A stretch of DNA of 64,000 nucleotides from an uncultured Lachnospiraceae bacterium (GTDB lineage: Bacteria > Bacillota > Clostridia > Lachnospirales > Lachnospiraceae), in NCBI GenBank assembly GCA_934432885.1, contig CAKRYY010000003.1:1-64000 (forward strand). The letters run 5' to 3'. Shown one piece after another: positions 34,178 to 42,453 of the stretch. Both the position numbers and the translations under genes were made by a program. Numbering within the stretch: position 1 is the stretch's first letter; each line of letters starts with the position of its first letter. The notes under the pieces were generated by a model. That model did not search any database. It was not told where the DNA came from and saw nothing but the letters and a program-made list of their open reading frames with translations.

Positions 34178-36049
34178 CTATTCCCCATCCCGCTCTGCGG
34201 CATGGCTGTCCTTTGCCTGTACAAGCGGCGTTAAGACAATCAGAAAAGAAAAGCCAATCGGGATACTGGGATGGAAAATCCATTCCGTAATCCCTGCGAT
34301 CATAAAAGATATTACCACAACTGCAGGACAAATGGCAAAATATACTTGTCTGCAGTTTTTCTTATAGTACAGCACTGCGCTGACGAGTCCTCCGGCCACA
34401 ATCAACACAAACAAAATACCCATAGGGATTCCGTGGTCATAAGCCACCTGCATATAGGTATTGTGCGCATGATAAAGCGTTACATCTGTATTTTCCAGTG
34501 TCATGGAATCATGCCCTGTCAGGTTTAATTCCTTTGCATACAGGGTAAACGCCTCAAACCTTCCGTTGGAAGTATCCCCTGTATCAGGATTATAAAAGGT
34601 ATAGTCCTTTACCGTATAAATCTGACCATCCCGCTCAACCGTTCCGACAACATTTTCATTTCCAGAGGCCGACTCTCCCGGACCGCTGACAGCTCCGGTA
34701 ATTTCCGTCAGATTGATGTCAATGCCGAGCCATTTTTCCAGAAAGGTTTCTCCAAGCTGCGCAATATTCATATATTTTGTAGAATCCGGTGCCTCGCCCT
34801 TTAAAATCCGGTCGCTGAACCACTCCGCCTTGGTAATCCATACCGGTCTTGAAACAAGCGCCGGACCGCAGCGCGTTACCGTATAAATAATCGGAAACAA
34901 CAGCAAAAAAGGACAGATTACAAGAGCCGCCTTTTTTAACATGCCAGAAACAGAATCTCTGTAATAAAAAGCCTCTGATAAGGCAAAGGCGGTCAGTAAA
35001 ACTGCTCCAACCGAAAGCGCCGCCGTTCTGGACAGTGTCATAAACAGATAGGAAAAGGCTGCACCCAGCGTAATCCATTCCAGATAGATTTTTTTGAATG
35101 GAAGCGTTCCCTTTTCACGCACCTTTGCCAGAATACAGCTTATTGTGCAGGCAATTACCAGCATCCAGAAAAGTCCTGCCGTCGCAACGGAGGAAAACCA
35201 CCCGGGATACCTCACAAACTCAAAGCTATAGTATGGGCGGAAAATAATGCCGCTTCCTGCCATCAGCCAAAAAGCCGTTATCACTCCATAGCAGAAATTT
35301 CTTAAAAACCGATTCAGTGTTTCTTTTGTAAACGCATACAGATAAAGGCTTCCAAAGGGAATCACAACTGAAAACGGCCATGTTCTGGTATTGCGGAAAA
35401 TCAAAAGCCCTGCAAAAAACAAAAATACCAGATAGCCATACCAGGAATAACGCTTACAAATCTCGCCCCTTAAAATCCGCGCTGCCAGCATCCCAAGCAG
35501 CCTTATATAAATCCAGACAGTGATGCCTGAGAGCACATAGGGAACCAGCTCCATGCCGCTTCTTTCCTTAAGAAACGTTCCTGCCACAAATACTGCCGCT
35601 GCTGCCGTCTGTAGATAGAAAATCCATCGTTTTTGCCGCTCCTCCTCCCGATACAGGAAAATCAGCGCTATCCCAAACGCAGAATTCATAACCCGGGTCG
35701 CTACTCCATGCCCATAATTACTTGCCGAATTGTAATAATAAAGCGTCATCAGACAGACGCAGGCAAAGCATAAAACCGAAATGGCATCCTGCAAAAAGGT
35801 TTCTCTTTGACAAATATGCAAAATGCTCTCAAGCGATACAAAATACAGCCAGAAGGTAATGCTTCCAAGGCCAAGCAGCGTTCCAAGCAGGTAAATGCTC
35901 TTATCCCATACAGTACCACCAAAGCCATTTTGAAAAAGAGCAAAGAAAAGAAACCCTATTCCTGACATCCACATCAGAATGCCAGCCGAAATTTTTATAT
36001 ATTGCTCTGTATTTTTACTTCGTTTCTCCAAAGCTTCCATCTTCTCCAT
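34178..36049 (-). CDS. O-antigen ligase/polymerase family membrane protein (WaaL/PglL/Wzy type)
   Basis: 623 residues with about twelve membrane segments and a large external loop at roughly 400-530. The loop ends in YHAHNTYMQVAYDHG near 528, the conserved His-Asn-containing block of PF04932 proteins. Family members join or polymerise lipid-linked glycans outside the membrane: WaaL ligates to lipid A, PglL to protein. As no LPS is expected, attachment to protein or wall polymer, or polymerisation, is more likely. Because it lies directly upstream of the PglF-PglE-PglC-like run, a PglL-like role deserves thought. It overlaps the 36015-36674 gene by 35 nt; an ATG at 36040 is an alternative start. 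Confidence 0.75.
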   Translation of the reverse strand: MEKMEALEKRSKNTEQYIKISAGILMWMSGIGFLFFALFQNGFGGTVWDKSIYLLGTLLGLGSITFWLYFVSLESILHICQRETFLQDAISVLCFACVCLMTLYYYNSASNYGHGVATRVMNSAFGIALIFLYREEERQKRWIFYLQTAAAAVFVAGTFLKERSGMELVPYVLSGITVWIYIRLLGMLAARILRGEICKRYSWYGYLVFLFFAGLLIFRNTRTWPFSVVIPFGSLYLYAFTKETLNRFLRNFCYGVITAFWLMAGSGIIFRPYYSFEFVRYPGWFSSVATAGLFWMLVIACTISCILAKVREKGTLPFKKIYLEWITLGAAFSYLFMTLSRTAALSVGAVLLTAFALSEAFYYRDSVSGMLKKAALVICPFLLLFPIIYTVTRCGPALVSRPVWITKAEWFSDRILKGEAPDSTKYMNIAQLGETFLEKWLGIDINLTEITGAVSGPGESASGNENVVGTVERDGQIYTVKDYTFYNPDTGDTSNGRFEAFTLYAKELNLTGHDSMTLENTDVTLYHAHNTYMQVAYDHGIPMGILFVLIVAGGLVSAVLYYKKNCRQVYFAICPAVVVISFMIAGITEWIFHPSIPIGFSFLIVLTPLVQAKDSHAAERDGE

Positions 36050-36674
36050 ACTTCTTTGCCGCAGTCAGGGAAAGCCCGACCATTCCAAGCAGTAAAATCA
36101 GGCTGTCATAAAAAAGAATCTGGCAAATATTCAAAGGGATTTCATAAAGGAATCGGATATTTGCTGAAGCATCCTCAATCACAACAGGTCCATAATAAAA
36201 ATGTAGATTTTCCACCGGTCCATTGCCGGAAAGGGAACGGTAATGAAGTACAGGCGGCATTTCTCCATAATCACTGCACTGCACGCCGAGATAGTATCTC
36301 TTTCCTGCCTCAAGGCGTAAGTTTACCGTAATATCTGTCAGTTCTCCATCCTTCATAGAAGGAATATCCTGCAAAATGACTGCAAATTCCTGTAAATTTT
36401 CATCATAAAAATGCAAATAGAGCGTTCCCTGATTGGCAGCACCATTTTGCTTTCCAATATCGATTCCAATAGATTTTATCCTGTCATACTGCGGAACGAA
36501 TTCCTGTATCGCCGCCACCTCGCCGATTGGTCCGGTATTTATACTGTAGTCTGCTGCAGTTCTGGAAATCTTTTCAGCCCTGAATATTCCAACAGGCCAG
36601 ATAAGCGCCCACATGATAACCATACAAAGCAGAATACCGCAGGATAATAAGGATGGTTTCTTTCCTTGCTTCAT
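36015..36674 (-). CDS. Unrecognised two-helix membrane protein with an external beta-sandwich-like domain
   Basis: 219 residues. One hydrophobic helix near the N-terminus (about 10-30) and one near the C-terminus (about 182-205) bracket a soluble region of around 150 residues. That region is rich in predicted beta strands, with phrases such as GTLYLHFYDENLQEF and EAGKRYYLGVQCSD reminiscent of jelly-roll carbohydrate-binding modules. I do not recognise the family. It overlaps the O-antigen ligase gene by 35 nt and follows a GT39-like gene by 12 nt, so it may serve as an accessory or glycan-binding subunit of a membrane transferase. Confidence 0.6.
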   Translation of the reverse strand: MKQGKKPSLLSCGILLCMVIMWALIWPVGIFRAEKISRTAADYSINTGPIGEVAAIQEFVPQYDRIKSIGIDIGKQNGAANQGTLYLHFYDENLQEFAVILQDIPSMKDGELTDITVNLRLEAGKRYYLGVQCSDYGEMPPVLHYRSLSGNGPVENLHFYYGPVVIEDASANIRFLYEIPLNICQILFYDSLILLLGMVGLSLTAAKKYGEDGSFGETK

Positions 36675-36686
36675 ACGCAGTCTCTC

Positions 36687-38102
36687 CTATTCTACACCGG
36701 GCACTAAGCGGGTAATTTTATAAATTTTAAAATCATTATGCTCAATTCCATAGTTGCCCATAAAGGTACGCTGCCAGCCATGCTCTGCCAGATAATCGTC
36801 TGTCGGTGTCGGCCAGTATATCGTATCCAAAAGCCAGATGGTATCATGTGCATCTGTATCTAGGTCAATATCCTGCCAGAGCACCTTTTCACCGTCTTCC
36901 CAATAATAATCATAAATCAGCTTATAGCTTTCATAATTATAAGCGATAACGTCATTCGGTCCCATATTTTCTGCAAGAAACGCTTCCGTTTCCTTTGTAT
37001 GCGTCCACTGGTACTCCTTATAGATGCTCCTGCCATAGTCTACCATGCCGCAGCACAGTAAAAATACAGTCAGTGCTATAAAAACACTTCCTCTGGCATA
37101 TCTTGAAAAAGTAATCGCCAGAAAAAGCGCCAAAAGTCCCATACATGGCAGAAGATAACGTACAATAAAAATCGGTCTGATGAGAGTGGAAAGCACAACG
37201 CCGGTTACGGCGGTCAATACAGGAACCAGCAAAAGCAATAATGCAAAAATTCCCTCCCGCTTTTTTCCCTTCCAAATCATGCAGATGGCAAATAAAATAC
37301 CTGCCACCAAAAGCAAAATCCAGACCATTGTTGTCCAGGGAATATCCATGTAAAACAAAAACGGGAAAAATTCTTTGATGGTCTCCCCTGTAATATCCTC
37401 AATCCAATAGCTCTTTGATACGCCGCGTACCTGAATCTTCATATACGGCATCCATGGCACAAAAAGAAGCAGAGAAAGGATTGTGCTGGCAAGCCATTTG
37501 AGCAGCTCCTTCCGACTGGTAAACAAAAGTGCAAGGAAAAGAAAGCCGTAAATCCAAATCGCTGCCACAAACGCAAAATAGTGGGTATATGCCGCTGCTG
37601 CCGAGGTCAGGATTACGCCGGCAAAATACCGCCATTTCCCAGAAAGGCAGGCTTCATAAGCCCACAGTCCCATAAAGGTAAGAAAAAAAATCGCCCACGA
37701 ATACATCCTTATCTGCACGGCATATTCCATTGTGCAGGGAATCACGCCCAGAAAAAGAGTAAACAGAAGCGCTGCAAAAAAACCAAACCGCCTGCGTACA
37801 AGGAATACGCCCCAGCTCATGCAGAGCAGGATAGGCAGAATGGATACCAGCTTTAAGGAAAGCAGACTGCTTCCCCACAGAAAAGTAAAGCATTTGGCAA
37901 TCAGATAATAAAGCGGCGGATGCACATCCGACGCTGTTCCAAACAAAATGCCTCCAAAATCCTGTTTTAAGAGATCGATGGTAAACGCCTCATCGGTCCA
38001 TACATTATCATTAAAGCACAGAGAAAGATAAAGCAGGAAAAAGAGAACGGCAGCACCTGCCAGTATCCCCTTTTCCAATTTTTCTGTTCGTTTCAAGCCC
38101 AT
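36687..38102 (-). CDS. PMT/ArnT-like GT-C glycosyltransferase (GT39/GT83 type)
   Basis: 471 residues with about eleven membrane segments. The first external loop shows WTDEAFTIDLL near 34-44 and DVHPPLYYLIAK near 58-69, the acidic signature of polyprenyl-phosphate-sugar-using GT-C enzymes. Its layout matches the paralogue at 4906-6438, yet its base composition is in line with its neighbours, unlike that paralogue. The soluble C-terminal tail is about 100 residues. A GtrB-like gene follows upstream in transcription after 4 nt (38107-39039) and probably makes its lipid-linked donor. Acceptor unknown. Confidence 0.8.
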   Translation of the reverse strand: MGLKRTEKLEKGILAGAAVLFFLLYLSLCFNDNVWTDEAFTIDLLKQDFGGILFGTASDVHPPLYYLIAKCFTFLWGSSLLSLKLVSILPILLCMSWGVFLVRRRFGFFAALLFTLFLGVIPCTMEYAVQIRMYSWAIFFLTFMGLWAYEACLSGKWRYFAGVILTSAAAAYTHYFAFVAAIWIYGFLFLALLFTSRKELLKWLASTILSLLLFVPWMPYMKIQVRGVSKSYWIEDITGETIKEFFPFLFYMDIPWTTMVWILLLVAGILFAICMIWKGKKREGIFALLLLLVPVLTAVTGVVLSTLIRPIFIVRYLLPCMGLLALFLAITFSRYARGSVFIALTVFLLCCGMVDYGRSIYKEYQWTHTKETEAFLAENMGPNDVIAYNYESYKLIYDYYWEDGEKVLWQDIDLDTDAHDTIWLLDTIYWPTPTDDYLAEHGWQRTFMGNYGIEHNDFKIYKITRLVPGVE

Positions 38103-38106
38103 TTTT

Positions 38107-39039
38107 TTATTCCTTTTGTCCGATAATTTCCCGAATTACATACTGCGGAGAATTGTTCAGACTGATATAAATTCTTCCCACATACTCACCAATCAGTCCC
38201 AGCATCAGCATAATCATTCCGCCGATAAAAACCAGCACTGACATCAGGGAGCTGAAGCCAAGCGGCACTGCCGGATTTAAAAGCTTCTTTATAATGGTAT
38301 AAATTCCATATAAAAACCCACTGCCAGCACAGATAATACCTATCATGGTCGCAAAGCGCAGCGGTTTTATCGAAAATGCCGTAAAGCCATTAAACCACAA
38401 TCCAAACAGCTTCTTCATGGTATAGCCGGAGCTTCCAACCTGCCGCTGTCTGTGCTTCACATCCACATTGTCTATATTTTTAGTTGTGCGGAGCACCAGC
38501 CCTATCACATAGGGATATGAATTTTCATATCGGATTACTTCATCAATGACAAAACGTTTCGCTGCAAAATAGCTGGAAATATAGAGCTCCTTCGGTTTTC
38601 CCAGCATAAACCGCGTCATAATCTCATTGACATGGCTGCCAAAGTTACGGAAGGCAGAATGTTTCTTATTAGAATATTTTGCGTATACTACATCCCGTCC
38701 CTGCTTTAACATCTCTAAAAATTTTCCCACCTCTGATGCCGGTGTCTGTCCATCATCATCAAGACAAACCACAATATCACCGCTTACATGCCGAAAGCCT
38801 GCCATCAAAGCTGCATGCTGTCCAAAATTTCTGGCAAGGGAAATACCCCTGATTTCTTCATAGCTTTCACAAAGGGAGCAAATAACCTCCCATGTATTAT
38901 CCGGAGAACAGTCATTTACCAGAACAATTTCATACGAATATGCAGGCTGCTGTGCCATCGTTTCACGGATTTCTGCAACGACAGCCTCCAGCGTAAGCGC
39001 TGAACGATAGCAGGGTATCACAAAGCTGACCTTATCCAT
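38107..39039 (-). CDS. GtrB/ArnC-like polyprenyl-phosphate glycosyltransferase (GT2)
   Basis: 310 residues. The GT-A domain shows VIPCYRSALTL near 7-17, VNDCSPDNTW near 41-50, RNFGQHAALMAG near 70 and CLDDDGQTP near 92. Two C-terminal membrane segments (about 228-290) place it with GtrB/ArnC-type enzymes that make polyprenyl-phosphate sugars. AAGGAGG before the ATG is near-perfect. Directly followed by the GT39-like gene at 36687 (4-nt gap), it forms a donor-transferase pair. It overlaps the upstream GNAT gene by 8 nt. The sugar is not predictable. Confidence 0.85.
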   Translation of the reverse strand: MDKVSFVIPCYRSALTLEAVVAEIRETMAQQPAYSYEIVLVNDCSPDNTWEVICSLCESYEEIRGISLARNFGQHAALMAGFRHVSGDIVVCLDDDGQTPASEVGKFLEMLKQGRDVVYAKYSNKKHSAFRNFGSHVNEIMTRFMLGKPKELYISSYFAAKRFVIDEVIRYENSYPYVIGLVLRTTKNIDNVDVKHRQRQVGSSGYTMKKLFGLWFNGFTAFSIKPLRFATMIGIICAGSGFLYGIYTIIKKLLNPAVPLGFSSLMSVLVFIGGMIMLMLGLIGEYVGRIYISLNNSPQYVIREIIGQKE

Positions 39040-39574
39040 GATAACCCTCCTTCGGATTGATGATACGCATCAGAATCAAATCCTTATAAATGCCTCTGAT
39101 ACAAACCTCATCCTTCAAATACGCTTCCTGCATAAAGCCTGCCTTTTCATAAGATTTTCTGGCTATTTCATTATCTGCAAGAACTCTCAGAAAAATTTTA
39201 TGGAGCCCCAGCGTTTCAAACCCGTATTGCACAATCAGCCGGATGCACTCCGAGCCGATGCCATGTCCCATCTGAGACTCCTCCCCGATAAAGATTCCAA
39301 ACTCTGCCCTTTTGTGGGTCTGGTCAATATCGCGCAGATACACACTGCCTACGTCAATCCCAGCCTCACGGCTGTGGATGATGAACTGCTCCACCAGTCC
39401 CGTAAAAACCTTCTCGCGAAGCCACTGTCTGTGGCTTTCCGGTGTAAAAAGCGTCTGGTAAATAAAATTTTTCCTGACATGGTTGCTGTTGCGCCACCGG
39501 ACAATGTTCATTGTATCCGCATCGGTAATCGGACGCAGGACGACTAATTTTCCTGTGATAATTTCCTGTTTCAC
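39032..39574 (-). CDS. GNAT-family amino-sugar N-acetyltransferase, PseH/RimJ-like
   Basis: 180 residues, single GNAT domain. It starts with a LVVLRPITDAD strand, then RWRNSNHVRKNF near 27-38, and has the acetyl-CoA loop with QMGHGIGSE near 103-111 and the final NEIARKSYEKAGF near 137-149. This is the RimJ/RimL-like group that includes PseH, which acetylates 4-amino groups of UDP-sugars. It lies near the RffA-like aminotransferase (41298-42428) with one GT-C gene between, so together they could yield a 4-acetamido-4,6-dideoxy sugar. A PseH-like domain also exists in the fusion at 46947. Confidence 0.8.
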   Translation of the reverse strand: MKQEIITGKLVVLRPITDADTMNIVRWRNSNHVRKNFIYQTLFTPESHRQWLREKVFTGLVEQFIIHSREAGIDVGSVYLRDIDQTHKRAEFGIFIGEESQMGHGIGSECIRLIVQYGFETLGLHKIFLRVLADNEIARKSYEKAGFMQEAYLKDEVCIRGIYKDLILMRIINPKEGYHG

Positions 39575-41301
39575 ATTCCTGTTTCCTTATCTGTTATCGT
39601 TTTGAGGCGGTATATGGCAAAGCTTCCGCATCTGTCTGCCTCTTCTATTGTAATTTCCACACCCCGGTCCCTATAGTAGGGTACCAAAAAAGAGGGATTT
39701 CTTTCTTCCTTCTTTGCATCGGCAACAAAAAATGCGGAAGGTGTAAGCAGCGCCTTTTCCATCGTTTCCATACCGGCTCTGCTGCGCTTTTCTTCTGCAA
39801 GAGGGCTCTTTACGCTCCATCCTCCCGCAAGGTCAAAATTGCGGTAGGCAGAAGAAGTATTGGAAAAGAGCTTTTCTGAATATGCCACTGTAGAATACAC
39901 ATCCATGCAATAATACTGTTCTGGACGTTTGGCGCAGTATGCCTTCCACTGCAGCCAGTTTTCGTTTACGGATTCCCTCTGCGCATAGGTCCTTGAAACG
40001 CTCTGTCCATTAAAGACTGCCCCGCAGAGCAGCAAAATGACATATAAAGATAGTATAGCCGATTTTTCATACTTTTTCCACTGCAAACCATTTTTATCCA
40101 GAAAAACAAACGCGCCTAAAAATAATAGCTCTGTCAGATAAAGCGGATGTGTAATCCGCTCCGGTACCCTTCCCCGATACAGCAAAAAGAGCCAGAGCAT
40201 GCTGCGGAGTGAAAATGTCAGCATCACATACAAAAAAAGGCGCCGGTTTTTCGCATAAAACGCTGTCCTTATCAAAAAGAAATAGCAGACGAGGCAGAAT
40301 AAATCCAGCAAAAGCTCCTGCCCATGCAGGAAACGATAAACATACGTATACAGGGCAAGATAAAGTCTTCTGCCGGTCCCGGTCTCCTGATGCTGCGCCG
40401 CATAATCAGCAATCTCCTGCATCATCTGACTGTCAATATCATCGTCCAGATCAAAGTTATAATTCTCTAAAAGCACATACGCAGACTTTGGCAGTCCAAG
40501 CGTTTGATACAGCTCCTGATTATTCTCATAGTCAGGAACGCCGTAAAAATCATACACCTGCGTCCTGTCATCAAAAAAGCTTCGAAATGCCTTCCACTCC
40601 GGACTGCTGTAGGCAAATCCATCCGCTGCCAGAAGGATCCCCATTCCCAGCAAAATACCAAGCATTGGCAGCGCCGCTCGCCAAAGCTGTTCTTTTTTTT
40701 CCGCAAACCGCCACAAAAAGGCAAGTCCAAGAAACGGAGATAACAAAAGCATCATTTCCGTCCTCAGACCAAATGCAAGAAGCGCCAGAAATACGGTCAC
40801 GGCATGATACCGTAAAAATCCGGCAGCATCAGCATCCGGTGATGCCAGAATCCACACCATCGCAGCGGCTGTAAGCAGCCCTGCCGTCACAGTGTATTGA
40901 ATAAAAATAAATTCATACAGAAACAAGATACTGACTGCCGCAAGCAAAAAAATGCGCAGCACATTCTGCCCTCTCCAGCCTGCAATTTGCTGCGTCAACT
41001 TATGCACGATAATGCCAAGTGCAAAAAACTGGCAGCAGCAGAGAAATATCCCATACCAGGGCAGCACCCCGCATACACGGTATCCCAGTGCAATGATAAA
41101 GCCAAGCGGATAGAGCATCTGTACATTGTGTCCGTCCGGGCTTCCCGTATAAGCGCCGGATAAAATATCCTTCATTGCCCAGTCATCATTCAAATCATAA
41201 TAAAAATCAAAGAACACACTCAGGAAAAGCCAAAGTGCGGTTACAAGCAAAGCCGTCAGCCCCCACGCTTTCCACCTCTCCCGAAGGCTTCCCTGCTTCA
41301 T
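39571..41301 (-). CDS. Large polytopic membrane protein, putative GT-C glycosyltransferase
   Basis: 576 residues with about eleven hydrophobic segments. The first external loop has YYDLNDDWAMKDILSG near 34-49, an acidic cluster where GT-C enzymes carry their catalytic residue. A soluble segment lies at about 240-310 and a C-terminal tail at about 440-576. It overlaps both neighbours by 4 nt. The family is not one I can name; it resembles uncharacterised Lachnospiraceae polysaccharide-locus membrane proteins. Its placement between aminotransferase and GNAT genes suggests transfer of their product. Polymerase function cannot be ruled out. Confidence 0.55.
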   Translation of the reverse strand: MKQGSLRERWKAWGLTALLVTALWLFLSVFFDFYYDLNDDWAMKDILSGAYTGSPDGHNVQMLYPLGFIIALGYRVCGVLPWYGIFLCCCQFFALGIIVHKLTQQIAGWRGQNVLRIFLLAAVSILFLYEFIFIQYTVTAGLLTAAAMVWILASPDADAAGFLRYHAVTVFLALLAFGLRTEMMLLLSPFLGLAFLWRFAEKKEQLWRAALPMLGILLGMGILLAADGFAYSSPEWKAFRSFFDDRTQVYDFYGVPDYENNQELYQTLGLPKSAYVLLENYNFDLDDDIDSQMMQEIADYAAQHQETGTGRRLYLALYTYVYRFLHGQELLLDLFCLVCYFFLIRTAFYAKNRRLFLYVMLTFSLRSMLWLFLLYRGRVPERITHPLYLTELLFLGAFVFLDKNGLQWKKYEKSAILSLYVILLLCGAVFNGQSVSRTYAQRESVNENWLQWKAYCAKRPEQYYCMDVYSTVAYSEKLFSNTSSAYRNFDLAGGWSVKSPLAEEKRSRAGMETMEKALLTPSAFFVADAKKEERNPSFLVPYYRDRGVEITIEEADRCGSFAIYRLKTITDKETGM

Positions 41302-42428
41302 AGATGATAAAACTCCTTTACCTTTCCAGTAATATAAGAAACCTCTTCACTTGTCAGCTTATAATACATCGGCAGTCTGCAAAGCCGCTCGCTTTCTTTT
41401 GTCGTATAGACATCCTCGCCATGAAATCTGCCAAACCTTACGCCTGCAGGTGCTGTGTGCAGCGGAATATAATGAAAGACTGCCAGTATTCCGTTTTCCT
41501 TCAGGAACGAAATCAGCGCAGTACGCTCTTCAAGGTCCTTTGCCTTGATGTAAAACATGTGCGCATTATGCACACACCCTTTTGGAACAGTCGGAAGCAT
41601 CAGAAGTCCCCTCTCCTGCAGAGGCGCAAGCTCCTCATAATACTGATTCCATAAAGCAAGCCTATGCTCGTTGATTTCCTCCGCCATTTCAAGCTGTGCC
41701 CACAGATAAGCTGCGTTCATATCGCTCGGAAGGTATGAGGAACCATAGTTCACCCAAGTATACTTATCTATCTGTCCTCTGAAAAATTTACTGCGGTTCG
41801 TTCCCTTTTCGCGGAAGATTTCTGCATCCTCCACATATTTCTGGTCACGAATCAAAAGTGCGCCGCCCTCTCCCATGCTGTAATTTTTGGTTTCATGGAA
41901 GCTGTAAGCGCCAAAATCTCCGATTGCGCCAAGCGCCTTTCCCTTATAGGTTGACATGATTCCCTGTGCAGCATCTTCAATTACCAATAAATGATGCCGC
42001 TTTGCGATTTCCATTATCGTATCCATTTCACATGCCACGCCTGCATAATGCACCGGCACAATTGCCTTTGTTTTTTCAGTAATTGCAGCCTCAATCAGCT
42101 TTTCATCAATATTCATGGTATCCGGACGGATGTCAACAAAAACAGGCGTTGCGCCGCGCAGCACAAAAGCGTCTGCTGTTGAAACAAAGGTATAGGCAGG
42201 CATAATAATTTCATCCCCTTCGCCTACCTCCGCCAGCAATGCCGCCAGCTCCGTCGCATGGGTACAGGAGGTTGTAAGGAGACTTTTTCCTGTGCCGGTG
42301 CGTTCTTCAATCCATTTATCGCACCTTTTGGTAAATTCTCCGTCTCCACAGATTTTATGGTTTTCCACTGCCTGACTGATGTAGTCCAGTTCCTTTCCCG
42401 TATAGGGCGGTATGTTAAATACGATCAT
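41298..42428 (-). CDS. RffA/WecE-like 4-keto-6-deoxyhexose aminotransferase
   Basis: 376 residues from the ATG at 42428, chosen because AAGGAGG lies 9 nt upstream; the frame runs open to 42554 but that leader is not homologous and overlaps the next gene. PLP-fold features are TTSCTHATELAALL near 56-69, VIEDAAQGIMSTYKGK near 155-170 and YSFHETKNYSMGEGG near 180-194 containing the active Lys. The HETKN wording is typical of RffA/WecE and FdtB, which aminate dTDP-4-keto-6-deoxyhexoses. No RmlA or RmlB is present in the window, so the keto sugar must come from elsewhere or from another 4,6-dehydratase here. Confidence 0.85.
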   Translation of the reverse strand: MIVFNIPPYTGKELDYISQAVENHKICGDGEFTKRCDKWIEERTGTGKSLLTTSCTHATELAALLAEVGEGDEIIMPAYTFVSTADAFVLRGATPVFVDIRPDTMNIDEKLIEAAITEKTKAIVPVHYAGVACEMDTIMEIAKRHHLLVIEDAAQGIMSTYKGKALGAIGDFGAYSFHETKNYSMGEGGALLIRDQKYVEDAEIFREKGTNRSKFFRGQIDKYTWVNYGSSYLPSDMNAAYLWAQLEMAEEINEHRLALWNQYYEELAPLQERGLLMLPTVPKGCVHNAHMFYIKAKDLEERTALISFLKENGILAVFHYIPLHTAPAGVRFGRFHGEDVYTTKESERLCRLPMYYKLTSEEVSYITGKVKEFYHL

Positions 42429-42453
42429 TTTAGTATTCCTCCTTATCCGCACG

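Noticed and set aside
34178-36674. Possible frameshift joining the ligase and the 219-aa protein
   Set aside because: Both have their own ATG and complete membrane topology, and ligases of this family do not carry such an N-terminal domain; a 35-nt overlap is compatible with two genes.
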